Assembly: GCA_963775335.1 (NCBI GenBank)
Contig: CAVZIJ010000001.1
Span: 8,238-72,237, forward strand
Reading direction: 5' to 3'
Origin: CAVQCX01 sp963775335
GTDB taxonomy: Bacteria > Pseudomonadota > Gammaproteobacteria > Chromatiales > Chromatiaceae
DNA: 64,000 nucleotides
Notes under the pieces: generated by a model
What the model was told of the DNA's origin: nothing
Databases searched by the model: none
Seen by the model: the letters and a program-made list of their open reading frames with translations, nothing else
Program-made: the position numbers and the translations under genes
In this document: positions 25,803 through 34,985 of the stretch, piece by piece
Numbering within the stretch: position 1 is the stretch's first letter
How the letters are laid out: every line of letters starts with the position of its first letter

Positions 25803-27974
25803 ATGTGGAACCCTGTTGCTGAAGGCTCCGGCGGTACCGCGCGCGACGGGAAGCCCCGCTTCCTGATCAGCGATCTCTGTACTTTTCTCGAGAATTACCT
25901 GCCTTCGGATCAGGTCCGCGAGGTCTATCGGGCCTATCTGTTCGGCGCCGAGGCCCACGAGGGGCAGAAGCGCCTCACGGGCGAGCCTTACATCTATCAC
26001 CCGCTCGCCGTCGCCCGCATCCTGGCCGAGATGCGGATGGACTACAAATGCCTGATGGCGGCGGTGCTCCACGACGTGATCGAGGACACGCCGACCGCAA
26101 AGGGCCAGCTCGCTGAGCTGTTTGGTGAGGATGTCGCTGAGTTGGTCGACGGGGTCAGCAAGCTGACCCAGATCGACTTCCGGTCCCACGCCGAGGCCCA
26201 GGCCGCCAACTTCCAGAAGATGATGCTGGCAATGGCGCGCGATGTGCGAGTCATCATGATCAAGCTCGCCGACCGGTTGCACAACATGCGGACCCTTGGG
26301 GTCATGCGTCCGGACAAGGCACGGCGGATCGCTAAGGAGACCCTGGAGATCTACGCCCCGGTCGCCCAGCGCCTGGGTATCAACAGCGTGCGTCTCGAGC
26401 TCGAGGAGCTGGGCTTCGCTGCTCACTGGCCCTGGCGCTACGCGGCCCTGCGCGACGCCGTTTCGCGGGTGCGCGGCAACCGTAAAGAGGTGATTTCCAA
26501 CATCGAGATCGCGATCCGCGAGCGCTTGCGCCAGGAGGGGCTCGGCGGTGACGTGCAGGGGCGCGAGAAGCACCTTTTCAGCATCTATCGCAAGATGCGC
26601 TCCAAGCCCGTGTCGTTCAACGAAATGGTTGACGTGTACGGTTTCCGCATCGTAGTGGACAAGGTGGACACCTGCTACCGCGTGCTGGGTGCGATGCACA
26701 GCCTTTACAAGCCCGTCCCGGGGCGTTTCAAGGACTACATCGCTATCCCCAAGGCCAACGGATACCAGTCGTTGCACACGGTGCTGTTCGGTCCGCATGC
26801 ATTGCCGATCGAGATCCAGATCCGCACTCTGGAGATGCACCAAGTGGCCGAGGCGGGGATCGCAGCCCATTGGCTATACAAGGCTGCGGGAGAGCAGGCC
26901 AGCCCGGCCCATGCCCGTGCATCCGATTGGGTGGCCAACCTGCTGGAGATCCAGAAGGGGGCCGGCGACTCCATGGAGTTCCTGGAGCACGTCAAGATCG
27001 ACCTCTATCCGGACGAGGTCTACGTGTTCACGCCCCGCGGCAAGATCATGGTCCTCCCCAAAGGTGCGACGGTGATCGATTTTGCCTATGCGGTGCATAC
27101 CGAGCTGGGTAATGGTTGCGTGGCGGCCCGGGTCGACCGGCGCCTGGCGCCCCTGCGCAGCCGCCTGTTCAACGGTCAGACGGTAGAGATCATCACCGCT
27201 CCGGGGGCGGCACCGCACCCGTCCTGGCTGAGCTTTGTGGTGACGGGCAAGGCGAGGGCGAACATCCGCGCCTACCTCAAGAATCTCGAGCGCCACGATG
27301 CCGTGGAGCTCGGGCGCCGGCTTCTCGACAAGGCGCTTTCCGAGATCGATGGTCGGCTCGACACGCTGGAGCCCGGGCGAGTGGAGCAGTTGCTCCAGCA
27401 GCTCAACCTCCAATCGTTGGACGATCTCTTGGTCGACGTAGGACTCGGTAACCGCCCTGCGGTTCTGCTGGCGCGCCGGCTCGCCGGTATGGAATCCGCG
27501 GAAGAGCGCAAGCCCGGCGAGCGGACGCCGGCGCCGCTTGCGGTCAAAGGCACCGAAGGCATGGTGGTTAGGTTCGGCAAATGCTGCCGCCCGATCCCCG
27601 GGGACGCCATCGTCGGCACCTTCCACCGCGGGCGCGGTCTGGTGATCCATCGGCAAGGCTGCCCGAATCTGGGCAATTATCCGAAGCAAGGGGAGAACTG
27701 GCTCGACGTGCACTGGGAGGAGGACCCGCACGCCGAGTTCGCCACCGAGATCCGGGTGTCCGTGGGCAATCAGCGTGGCGTATTGGCCACGGTGGCCGCC
27801 GCCATCGCCGAGACCGGCTCGAACATCGAGAACGTTAGCATCGAGGAGCGCGACGGTCTCTCTTCCACGCTCGATTTCGTCGTCGTGGTGAGGAACCGCA
27901 AACATCTGGCGCACATCATTCGCAGCCTGCGTGCGTTGCCGCGGGTGATGAAGATCTCGCGCGCGATGGGGTGA
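25803..27974 (+). CDS. spoT: Bifunctional (p)ppGpp synthetase/hydrolase SpoT
   Basis: 723 residues. HD hydrolase domain near 45-195 with HDVIEDT and KLADRLHNMRTL; synthetase domain near 245-365 with VYGFRIVVD and KDYIAIPKANGYQSLH; TGS domain near 395-455 (VYVFTPRGKIMVLPKGATVI); ACT domain at the C-terminus (VSVGNQRGVLATVAAAIAET near 655). The intact HDxxED pocket supports active hydrolysis, and the synthetase motifs are conserved, so it should both make and degrade the stringent-response alarmone. It follows rpoZ by about 120 bp, probably in the same transcript. Confidence 0.95.
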   Translation: MWNPVAEGSGGTARDGKPRFLISDLCTFLENYLPSDQVREVYRAYLFGAEAHEGQKRLTGEPYIYHPLAVARILAEMRMDYKCLMAAVLHDVIEDTPTAKGQLAELFGEDVAELVDGVSKLTQIDFRSHAEAQAANFQKMMLAMARDVRVIMIKLADRLHNMRTLGVMRPDKARRIAKETLEIYAPVAQRLGINSVRLELEELGFAAHWPWRYAALRDAVSRVRGNRKEVISNIEIAIRERLRQEGLGGDVQGREKHLFSIYRKMRSKPVSFNEMVDVYGFRIVVDKVDTCYRVLGAMHSLYKPVPGRFKDYIAIPKANGYQSLHTVLFGPHALPIEIQIRTLEMHQVAEAGIAAHWLYKAAGEQASPAHARASDWVANLLEIQKGAGDSMEFLEHVKIDLYPDEVYVFTPRGKIMVLPKGATVIDFAYAVHTELGNGCVAARVDRRLAPLRSRLFNGQTVEIITAPGAAPHPSWLSFVVTGKARANIRAYLKNLERHDAVELGRRLLDKALSEIDGRLDTLEPGRVEQLLQQLNLQSLDDLLVDVGLGNRPAVLLARRLAGMESAEERKPGERTPAPLAVKGTEGMVVRFGKCCRPIPGDAIVGTFHRGRGLVIHRQGCPNLGNYPKQGENWLDVHWEEDPHAEFATEIRVSVGNQRGVLATVAAAIAETGSNIENVSIEERDGLSSTLDFVVVVRNRKHLAHIIRSLRALPRVMKISRAMG

Positions 27975-28207
27975 AAGCGGGTAGACGGTAGACAGGGAGA
28001 ATGAAAAAACTGTAGGCGCGGCTTTCGGCCGCGACCGATCAACCCCTGTGCTCGCTTGGAGCACCAGGCCGGAGACCCGTAATTTGGCGCGCAGTACCTA
28101 CCTGACGCGTGCGGCCAGGCGGTTGGGAGGCGGTAGACAGGGAAGATGAAGACCTTGTGGAACGGCTGTTTGCCGCGATCGATTGACCTTTATCGAGGAG
28201 CCAGAAA
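27975..28207. repeat. spoT-ridA intergenic region with two diverged direct repeats
   Basis: GGTAGACAGGGAGAATGAA (27990-28008) and GGTAGACAGGGAAGATGAA (28131-28149) start two ~60-bp copies, each ending in GCCGCGA(C/T)CGAT...AACC/TTGACC. The second ends just before ridA. A partial tandem duplication of the ridA leader is the simplest reading. Confidence 0.4.
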
Positions 28208-28594
28208 TTGAGCCGCGAGATCATTCGTACCGACCAGGCGCCGGAGGCGATCGGAACCTATTCCCAGGCCGTAAGATGCGGCAGCACGGTTTATCTCTCC
28301 GGCCAGATTCCGCTCTCGCCTCAGACCATGGAGCTGGTTGAGGGCGACATGGCTGCGCAGATCCGCCGGGTGTTCGATAACCTGAAGGCGGTGGCCCGGG
28401 CGGCGGGGGGCGGTCTGGCTGACGTCGTCAAGCTGAACGTGTTCCTCACGGATCTGGCGGATTTCCCTGTCGTTAATCGCGTAATGGCCGAGTATTTCGA
28501 CCAGCCCTACCCGGCGCGGGCCGCCATCGGTGTGGCCTCGCTGCCCAAAGGGGCGCGGGTCGAGATGGACGCGGTGCTGGAGCTGAGCGGCTGA
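28208..28594 (+). CDS. ridA: RidA-family reactive intermediate/imine deaminase
   Basis: 128 residues. TTG start at 28208 with GAGGAG seven bases upstream. The family motifs are present: IGTYSQAV near 16-23, VYLSGQIPL near 30, NLKAVARAAGGGLADVVKLN near 59-78 and PARAAIGVASLPKGARVEMD near 100-119, including the Arg that binds the substrate carboxylate. RidA hydrolyses 2-aminoacrylate and related imines released by PLP enzymes. It follows spoT, as in many gammaproteobacteria. Confidence 0.92.
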   Translation: MSREIIRTDQAPEAIGTYSQAVRCGSTVYLSGQIPLSPQTMELVEGDMAAQIRRVFDNLKAVARAAGGGLADVVKLNVFLTDLADFPVVNRVMAEYFDQPYPARAAIGVASLPKGARVEMDAVLELSG

Positions 28595-28616
28595 AGCCCG
28601 CTTACCGCCGGCTCGC

Positions 28617-29381
28617 TCACAAGTGATACGCGCCGAGGCGGACGCCCAACATCTCCAATGCGGCGCCCCCGAACGCCCCACCTATCGCCCCCCCTGCGAG
28701 GCCCGCGGGGATCTGGTCGAGAATGTGCTGCAGATCCGCAAGCGCAGCGGACTCACCCGTTGCCCCCGCGGTGCTTCCGATCAGCCAGATCCCGGTGCCG
28801 ACGGCCGCCGCCACCAGCGCGGTCACCAGGGGTCCGCCCAGCCTTTGGGAAAGGCGGTTGGTGCAGCGCCGGACGATGAGCCCGGAAATGCCCACGTAGA
28901 GCAGGCCTACCCCGGCTACGGCGATGGCAGCGGAAACGCCGGGGTAGGCAGCGAGGCCCGAGGCGCGCTCGGCGAGCACGACGAGAGGGCTCGCCGCTGC
29001 ACCCGCCAACAGCCCGCTCATGGCTTGGCCGAGGGGTCTGGAGCGCAGGACGGTGGCCCTGGGCAGCGCGAGGCCGGCGATGGCCCCCGCCAGGGAGGCA
29101 AAGGTCAGCAGCGGGACGGCGTTCCACGAGTCGCCCGATAAGGTCAGATAGCCGATGCCGCTCAAAGCGCCGATCAGCGTGCCCAGCATGGCGACGGGCA
29201 TGGCCCCGAAGAACGACGCCGTCAAGGCTCCCGCTATGGCGGCCGCCAGAATGGCGCTCAGCCAGGCGCCGAGGGAGAGCCAGGTGAAGGTTGCATGCAG
29301 CCCCATGAGGACGGCGCCGAAAACCCCGCCCGCCAACGCCCAGATCAAGGCGCCGAATGCGATGGCCAGAACGCGTTGCAA
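28617..29381 (-). CDS. Multi-pass membrane protein, unknown function
   Basis: 254 residues, strongly hydrophobic, with about seven predicted helices rich in Ala and Gly, e.g. LAIAFGALIWALAGGVFGAV near 5-24, LLTFASLAGAIAGLAL near 91-106, VSAAIAVAGVGLLYVGISGL near 149-168 and LVTALVAAAVGTGIWLIGS near 184-202. A glycine-zipper-like helix lies near the end (AGLAGGAIGGAFGGAALEML). No transporter signature recognised. It converges on ridA. Confidence 0.6.
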   Translation of the reverse strand: MQRVLAIAFGALIWALAGGVFGAVLMGLHATFTWLSLGAWLSAILAAAIAGALTASFFGAMPVAMLGTLIGALSGIGYLTLSGDSWNAVPLLTFASLAGAIAGLALPRATVLRSRPLGQAMSGLLAGAAASPLVVLAERASGLAAYPGVSAAIAVAGVGLLYVGISGLIVRRCTNRLSQRLGGPLVTALVAAAVGTGIWLIGSTAGATGESAALADLQHILDQIPAGLAGGAIGGAFGGAALEMLGVRLGAYHL

Positions 29382-29478
29382 AGGCGGCTCCTCGATGCCG
29401 AAACTGCAGCCAGTATAGGCGAAGAGGCGGGATACCCGGCTTGACGCCCGTGCCTCCGGCGCTCACCTGGCCCCTTGA

Positions 29479-29895
29479 TCACCCGAGCACGGTCACGGTA
29501 ACGGTTCGGCGATGACCCTGAATCCGATGCTCCCAGAGGAAGATGCCCTGCCAGGTCCCGAGCGCGAGGCGGCCTTCGCTCACCGGGACGCTAAGGTCGA
29601 CATTGGTAAGCACGGCGCGCACGTGGGCCGGCATGTCGTCTGGCCCTTCCGAGGTGTGGTCGTAGATAGGGTCCCCGTCGGGCGCCAAGCGTTTCATGAA
29701 CTGCTCCAGATCGCGGCGTACGATGGGGTCGGCGTTCTCACTGAGCACCAGCGAGGCGCTGGTGTGGCGGACGAAGATCTGGCAGAGCCCGGTACTGACC
29801 CCCGAGCGCTGGACGATGGCTTGGACCTCGCGGGTGATGTCGTAGGTCCCCCGCCCGTGGTGGGTCTCGACGTGAAAGCTCTCCTGGGCAACCAT
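29479..29895 (-). CDS. yjbQ: YjbQ-family protein (UPF0047)
   Basis: 138 residues from ATG 29895; GGAG at 11-base spacing, and homology starts at this Met. Conserved blocks: CQIFVRHTSASLVLSENADP near 43-62, DPIYDHTSEGPDDMPAHV near 75-92, and LGTWQGIFLWEHRIQGHRRT near 112-131. The three His plus Glu form a metal site. Family members show weak thiamine-phosphate synthase activity in vitro; the physiological role is open. Divergent from recG with a very short or overlapping control region. Confidence 0.9.
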   Translation of the reverse strand: MVAQESFHVETHHGRGTYDITREVQAIVQRSGVSTGLCQIFVRHTSASLVLSENADPIVRRDLEQFMKRLAPDGDPIYDHTSEGPDDMPAHVRAVLTNVDLSVPVSEGRLALGTWQGIFLWEHRIQGHRRTVTVTVLG

Positions 29896-29950
29896 GGTGG
29901 GGTCTCCGATTCGGGGGCTGTGGCGTGCCGGTCGCGCTATTGTCTCTTCC

Positions 29951-32068
29951 GTGTATTCTAAAGCCGCATTGGACAAGCGCCGCACTCCGAATTCCCTCGA
30001 TCAGGCTCCGGTAAGCGAGCTCAAGGGCGTGGGCCCCAAGAGCGCCCAGCGACTGGAGCGTCTGGGCATTCGCACTGTCCAGGATCTGCTCTTCCATTTG
30101 CCCCTGCACTACCAGGATCGCACCCGTGTGGCGCCTATGGGAGGGCTGCGCCCCGGCGATCAGGCCGTCGTCGAAGGCCTGATCGAGCATGCCGAGGTGC
30201 GGCTCGGGCGCCGACGGGCGCTGCTGGTACGCATCTCGGATGGCACGGGCTTCCTGATCCTGCGTTTCTTTCATTTCAGCGGCGCTCAGCAAGGGGCATT
30301 GGCCCGTGGGGCCCGGCTGCGCTGCTTCGGCGAGGTCCGCTTGGGGCCCGCGAGCCTGGAGATGGTGCATCCGGAGTACCGGCGCGTCGTCGCCGGCGAG
30401 CCCGAGGCGGCCGCGGAGAGCCTCACGCCGATCTATCCGACGACGGAGGGTCTGCACCAGCTGACCTGGCAGGATCTGACCGAGCGGGCGTTGACGAGAC
30501 TCGAAGAGGGCGATGGGCTCCCGGACTGGCTTCCTCCCGATCTCCTGCACCGGCTGCAACTGCCGGCGCTCCTCGAGGCGATCCGGTTCATTCACCGTCC
30601 TCCGCCGGGCTCGCCGCTGGATCAGCTGGCTGCGGGGCGCCACCCCGCGCAACGGCGCCTGGCGTTCGAGGAGCTGCTCGCCCACCAGCTGTCGCTGCGG
30701 CGCTTGCGTAAGGAGCACCGCCGGGTCCCCGCTCCGCCTCTAAAGGGAAACGGCGCTTTGTGTGACGGGCTCTTGCAGAGCCTACCGTTCTCGCTGACGG
30801 CCGCCCAGCGGCGGGTGGTCGCAGAGATCGCGCAGGATCTGGCAGCACCCTTTCCCATGATGCGGCTGGCGCAGGGGGATGTGGGGTCGGGCAAGACAGT
30901 GGTCGCCGCCCTGGCCGCCTTGCAGGCGGTCGAGGCGGGCTACCAGGTGGCGCTCATGGCGCCGACCGAGCTGCTCTCCGAGCAACACTTTCGCAGCCTG
31001 TCGGCCTGGCTCGATCCATTGGGGGTTCCGGTGGTCACCCTGACCGGCCGCACCAAGGGGGCAGAGCGCGCCCGGCTCCTCGAGGCGGTGGCTCAAGGCG
31101 GGGCGAAGGTGATCGTGGGCACCCATGCCCTATTCCAGGGTGACGTGGTGTTCGACCGGCTGGGTTTGGGAATAGTCGATGAGCAGCATCGTTTCGGGGT
31201 CCACCAGCGCCTCGCGCTTCACGAGAAGGGGCGCCGGGGTCGAATGGCGCCCCATCAGCTGATCATGACCGCGACGCCGATCCCGCGCACCCTGGCCATG
31301 ACGGCCTACGCTGATCTCGATGTCTCGGTGATCGACGAGCTCCCGCCCGGGCGGACGCCAGTGAGCACGGTCGTGATACCCGATACCCGCCGCGACGAAG
31401 TGGTGGGAAGGGTTGAGACAGGGTGCCGCGAAGGCCGCCAGGCCTACTGGGTGTGTACCCTGATCGAGGAGTCCGAGGCGCTGCAGGCCCAGGCGGCGGC
31501 GGATACGGCAGCCCTGTTGGCCGAGGCGCTGCCCGGGCTGAGCGTGGGGATGGTGCACGGGCGGATGAAGCCCCGGGAGCGGGAGGCGGTGATGGCAGGC
31601 TTCAAGGCCGGGGACTTGCAACTGCTGGTTGCCACGACCGTGATCGAGGTCGGGGTGGATGTGCCTAACGCCAGCCTGATGATCATCGAGAATCCCGAGC
31701 GGCTCGGGCTCGCCCAGCTTCACCAGCTGCGCGGGCGGGTGGGCCGGGGGGCGGTCGAGAGCCATTGCGTGCTCATGTACCACGCACCCCTGTCCAATGC
31801 CGCCCGGGAGCGCCTGGCCGTGATGCGCGCCACCAGCGACGGTTTCGCCATCGCCCAGAAGGACCTGGAGCTGCGTGGGCCCGGCGAGGTGCTCGGCACC
31901 CGGCAGACCGGGGAGATGCAGCTGCGCATCGCGGATCTGATCCGCGATCAAGGACTGCTCGGGGATGCGCGACAGGCCGCCGAGCTGCTGCTGGATCGTT
32001 TCCCCGAACGGGTGGACCCACTGATCCGGCGTTGGGTGGGTGGGCGCCTGGCCTACGGCAAGGTGTAG
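29951..32068 (+). CDS. recG: ATP-dependent DNA helicase RecG
   Basis: About 705 residues from GTG 29951; an ATG at 29894 in the same frame would overlap the yjbQ start and is less likely. N-terminal wedge/OB domain (VSELKGVGPKSAQRLERLGI near 23-42; RFFHFSGAQ). Helicase core: LAQGDVGSGKTVVAALAALQ near 308-327, DEQHRFGVHQRL (DExH box as DEQH), MTATPIPRTLAMTAYADLDV, and LHQLRGRVGRG (motif VI). RecG drives branch migration and fork reversal in recombination repair. Confidence 0.95.
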   Translation: MYSKAALDKRRTPNSLDQAPVSELKGVGPKSAQRLERLGIRTVQDLLFHLPLHYQDRTRVAPMGGLRPGDQAVVEGLIEHAEVRLGRRRALLVRISDGTGFLILRFFHFSGAQQGALARGARLRCFGEVRLGPASLEMVHPEYRRVVAGEPEAAAESLTPIYPTTEGLHQLTWQDLTERALTRLEEGDGLPDWLPPDLLHRLQLPALLEAIRFIHRPPPGSPLDQLAAGRHPAQRRLAFEELLAHQLSLRRLRKEHRRVPAPPLKGNGALCDGLLQSLPFSLTAAQRRVVAEIAQDLAAPFPMMRLAQGDVGSGKTVVAALAALQAVEAGYQVALMAPTELLSEQHFRSLSAWLDPLGVPVVTLTGRTKGAERARLLEAVAQGGAKVIVGTHALFQGDVVFDRLGLGIVDEQHRFGVHQRLALHEKGRRGRMAPHQLIMTATPIPRTLAMTAYADLDVSVIDELPPGRTPVSTVVIPDTRRDEVVGRVETGCREGRQAYWVCTLIEESEALQAQAAADTAALLAEALPGLSVGMVHGRMKPREREAVMAGFKAGDLQLLVATTVIEVGVDVPNASLMIIENPERLGLAQLHQLRGRVGRGAVESHCVLMYHAPLSNAARERLAVMRATSDGFAIAQKDLELRGPGEVLGTRQTGEMQLRIADLIRDQGLLGDARQAAELLLDRFPERVDPLIRRWVGGRLAYGKV

Positions 32069-32127
32069 AGCCACTTTGCCCCTGTGCCATAATGGCGCCC
32101 CTGGTCGGTATACCCCGGAGCCCGCGC

Positions 32128-32718
32128 TTGACTGAACTGGCGGCTGTCCTGCCGGGCGCAGAGGCGCGCTGGAAACCCTTGTCCCGGCTTCGCGGGCGAC
32201 AGGTTCCGCAGAATGTGCTGCACTGGCTCGCTGACGACGGGTCCCTCACCCGGCGGCTGCAGGCCGCCTGCGGGCCGGCGTTCCGTGTGCGTGTGCTGCA
32301 TCAGGGCTGGGGCCGGCCACAGCCCAGCGAGGCGCGGCTGCTGCATATGCGCCGCGGCGAGACGGCCATGCTGCGAGAGGTCGAGCTCTGCTGCGGGGCG
32401 GGCGTCTGGGTGTTCGCGCGCACGGTCATTCCCGCGCGCAGCCTGCGAGGTCCGTTGCGGCGTCTGGCGACCCTGGGCGCGCGGCCACTCGGTGCCGTGC
32501 TGTTCTCGGACCCCGCGCTGCGCCGGGGTCCAACACAGATGACGCATCTGTTGCCCGGCCACGCCCTGTTCCAGGCGGCGGCGGTTTCGCTTGCCGTCCG
32601 GCCGGCCGACCTCTGGGGCCGGCGCAGCTTGTTCTTTCTGGCCGGAAAGCCGCTCCTGGTGAATGAGATCTTTCTGCCGGCCCTGGTCGCTGCCCACGGG
32701 GAGGGAGCTGATGCCTGA
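32128..32718 (+). CDS. ubiC: Chorismate pyruvate-lyase
   Basis: 196 residues from TTG 32128, which has CGGAG upstream; an ATG at 32092 in the same frame has none. Converts chorismate to 4-hydroxybenzoate + pyruvate, the first committed step of ubiquinone synthesis. Conserved features: SLTRRLQAACG near 39, REVELCCGAGVWVFARTVIP near 88-107 (including the product-binding Arg), PLGAVLF near 122 and WGRRSLFFLAGKPLLVNEIF near 163-182. It overlaps ubiA by 8 bases, indicating one operon. Confidence 0.92.
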   Translation: MTELAAVLPGAEARWKPLSRLRGRQVPQNVLHWLADDGSLTRRLQAACGPAFRVRVLHQGWGRPQPSEARLLHMRRGETAMLREVELCCGAGVWVFARTVIPARSLRGPLRRLATLGARPLGAVLFSDPALRRGPTQMTHLLPGHALFQAAAVSLAVRPADLWGRRSLFFLAGKPLLVNEIFLPALVAAHGEGADA

Positions 32719-33613
32719 CGACGGTCTCAAGGTGGCGTTCGGACCGGCGCCGACGGGCTGGCGGATCCGGTTGCTGCGTTATGCCTTCCTGGTCCGCCTG
32801 AACAGGCCGATCGGCATCTTGCTCCTGTTGTGGCCGGCCCTCTGGGCGCTCTGGATCGCGGGTAACGGACAACCGCCCTGGGGTGTCGTGCTGATATTTA
32901 TCCTCGGTGTGGTTGTGATGCGCTCCGCGGGTTGCGCCATTAACGACTACGCGGACCGTGATTTCGACGGGCTTGTCTCGCGCACGCGCCAGCGTCCCTT
33001 GGCGGCCGGGGTCATCAGCCCGCGCGAGGCGCTCTGGGTGTTCGTCCTGCTCAGCCTCGTCGCCTTCGGGCTGGTGCTTCTGCTCAACCGGCAGACGGTG
33101 TTGATGTCGCTCCTCGCCGTCGCCCTGGCGGTGATCTACCCGTTCATGAAGCGCTACACGTACCTGCCTCAGCTGGTGCTCGGATTGGCCTTCGGTTGGG
33201 CCGTGCCCATGGCATTCACTGCCGTCACCGGCGGTTTGCCGCCCATCGCCTGGGTCCTGTTCATCGGCTCCGTGGCCTGGACGCTGGCCTACGACACCGA
33301 GTACGCGATGGTGGATCGGGAAGACGACATCAAGATCGGTGTCAAATCCACGGCGATCCTGTTCGGCCGTCTGGATCGGCTGTTCGTCGGGATCTTCCAC
33401 TTGGCGATGCTCGCTGCCCTGGTGCTGGTGGGCATCTATGCGCAACGCGGCGTGTTGTATTACGCCGGACTGGTCGCGGCGGCCGGCTTTGCGGCCCGGC
33501 AACACTACTTGATACGGGACCGCGATCCGAGCGGCTGCTTCATGGCCTTCTCGAACAACAATTGCCTGGGAATGTCCGTCTTCGTGGGGTTGGTCGCGGA
33601 CTATCTGTTCTGA
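32711..33613 (+). CDS. ubiA: 4-hydroxybenzoate octaprenyltransferase
   Basis: 300 residues with eight to nine transmembrane helices. It attaches the octaprenyl chain to 4-hydroxybenzoate in the inner membrane. Both Asp-rich prenyl-diphosphate motifs are present: NDYADRDFDG near 79-88 and DTEYAMVDREDD near 196-207. Start ATG 32711, inside the end of ubiC. With ubiC, and ispB elsewhere in the window, it forms the early ubiquinone pathway. Confidence 0.95.
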   Translation: MPDDGLKVAFGPAPTGWRIRLLRYAFLVRLNRPIGILLLLWPALWALWIAGNGQPPWGVVLIFILGVVVMRSAGCAINDYADRDFDGLVSRTRQRPLAAGVISPREALWVFVLLSLVAFGLVLLLNRQTVLMSLLAVALAVIYPFMKRYTYLPQLVLGLAFGWAVPMAFTAVTGGLPPIAWVLFIGSVAWTLAYDTEYAMVDREDDIKIGVKSTAILFGRLDRLFVGIFHLAMLAALVLVGIYAQRGVLYYAGLVAAAGFAARQHYLIRDRDPSGCFMAFSNNNCLGMSVFVGLVADYLF

Positions 33614-34023
33614 GCACCGGATGCCGGTAATCCCTCGGCCAGCGCCGCGGTTACTGCGGCTATGGTGGGCGGTTCAGGGCCCAGTCGTTCGATGATCGGT
33701 CGGATCAACGGATGCGTCTTGTCGAGGTACGCCGTGATGGGTCGACCGGAAGCGGCGGAGAAATAGGCGTAGACGATGCCGGGCTGGCGGGAGATCTCGG
33801 TGGCATACTCGTTCAGCGTGGTGAAGTCGTAGGCTAGAACAGGCTCGGGGCTGATGCTGGCGACCAACTGATCGAATACCCTGGCCGTGGCCCGGGCACG
33901 CTCGGCGTTGCTCTGTGACTGCAGGTGCCACACGTAGGCAGCCGAGCCGCCGAGCGTAGCGAGCAGGATCATGCTGACCAACAGCGCGAGCTTGACGCCG
34001 AGCTTTGAGATGCGGCCGTGCAC
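33601..34023 (-). pseudogene. Truncated membrane sensor (N-terminal part)
   Basis: 140 residues starting MHGRISKLGVKLALLVSMIL; one transmembrane helix, then a periplasmic region (ARATARVFDQLVASISPEPV, FTTLNEYATEISRQPGIVYA, TAYLDKTHPLI) like the sensor module of membrane histidine kinases or diguanylate cyclases. It stops at TAG inside the 3' end of ubiA, with no second helix, HAMP or output domain, so it is most likely the front of a larger sensor cut off by rearrangement. A free-standing small sensor is possible. Confidence 0.45.
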
Positions 34024-34030
34024 GGGGGGC

Positions 34031-34125
34031 TCAGTCGCTCTCGCCCAGCACCCGCGCGACGATGCGCCGGTGGGGGTCGTAGTCTCGGTCGCTCACCGGA
34101 ATGAGCCCCGTGAGTCCGGTCAAAT
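34031..34125 (-). pseudogene. C-terminal fragment of an unidentified protein
   Basis: The frame ending at TGA 34031-34033 reads GLTGLIPVSDRDYDPHRRIV, then ARVLGESD. It ends 8 bp before the start of the truncated sensor, as expected for an operon partner. It resembles the end of periplasmic phosphonate-type binding proteins, which often sit beside such sensors, but the match is too short to be sure. Confidence 0.25.
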
Positions 34126-34152
34126 GTAGTGAAGGCGCGGGCTGCCGCGCTG

Positions 34153-34857
34153 TCAGGGGCGGCGGGCGCAGGTCCAGACATCGACGCGCTCTGCTCCGTG
34201 GCGCTTGAGGAGCCGTGCAAGCTCGCCCGCCGTGCTGCCGGTGGTCATGACGTCGTCGACCAGGGCCAGGTGGGGTGCGATGGGGGTGCGTTGCACCGCG
34301 AAGGCGCCGTACACGTTGCTACGTCTGGCCCGCTGATCGAGCCGGGACTGCGGCGCCGTGGCCTTGACCCGGCGACAGGTGTCCGTCGAGACCGGTATGC
34401 CGAGTCGGTGCCCCAATACCCGCGCCAGCTCCATGGCTTGGTTGAAGCCGCGCTCGCGCAGCCGCTCCGGGTGGAGCGGTACGGGGACGAGCACCATCGG
34501 CTTGACCTCCAAGTGTTGTCTCAGGTACTGACCGAAGATCTCGGCGAGCAGCCGCCCGGCGCCCAGGTCGGCCCGGTACTTGAAGCGCCCGATCAGCTCG
34601 CGGACCGGGGTTTGGTAGATCAAGGGCGAAAGGCAGCGGTCGAAGGGCGGTGAGTCGCGTTGGCAGTCGCCGCAAACACGCGAATCCAATCCACTCGGCA
34701 ACGGCAGTGCGCAACGCTCGCAGCAGGAGTCGTTGCGCGGCAGATCCGCGAGGCAGCCGGGACAGAGATCTAATCCGGACTCTCCCTCGGCGCCGCACAG
34801 CGCGCAGACCGGGGGATAGAGCCAGCGAAGCCAGGTGTGCAGCAGTCTGTAAACCAT
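34153..34857 (-). CDS. comF: ComF-family phosphoribosyltransferase-like protein
   Basis: 234 residues from ATG 34857 (GGAGGG at good spacing; a 12-codon extension lacks a site). N-terminal zinc-ribbon cysteines: CALCG, CPGC, CCERC and CGDC near 18-70. The C-terminal phosphoribosyltransferase domain has VPVPLHPERLRERGFNQAME near 120-139 and the PRPP loop VDDVMTTGSTAGELARLL near 200-217. ComF (GntX) proteins are linked to DNA uptake and use; the enzymatic role is unclear. Divergent from the bio operon, as is common in gammaproteobacteria. Confidence 0.9.
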   Translation of the reverse strand: MVYRLLHTWLRWLYPPVCALCGAEGESGLDLCPGCLADLPRNDSCCERCALPLPSGLDSRVCGDCQRDSPPFDRCLSPLIYQTPVRELIGRFKYRADLGAGRLLAEIFGQYLRQHLEVKPMVLVPVPLHPERLRERGFNQAMELARVLGHRLGIPVSTDTCRRVKATAPQSRLDQRARRSNVYGAFAVQRTPIAPHLALVDDVMTTGSTAGELARLLKRHGAERVDVWTCARRP

Positions 34858-34872
34858 AAGGGTCCCTCCAGG

Positions 34873-34900
34873 TTGACAGCGGACGTGGCTCAATTAGTAT
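34873..34900 (+). promoter_or_regulatory. Candidate sigma70 promoter of the bio operon
   Basis: TTGACA (34873-34878, perfect -35), 16-bp spacer, TAGTAT (34895-34900, weaker -10). It faces bioB and would give a leader of about 80 nt. No clear BirA operator (dyad around GTAAAC/GTTTAC) was found. Confidence 0.5.
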
Positions 34901-34985
34901 GAGCAGACCTTCCGAGCCTGACGCGCCCGAGAGTATAAGCCGGCGCGGGTCCTCGCGCCCTTGCCGTCGATTACGGAGCTTGCCC

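Noticed and set aside
34860..34985. BirA operator in front of bioB
   Set aside because: Looked for the GTAAAC/GTTTAC dyad of the enterobacterial operator; none found.
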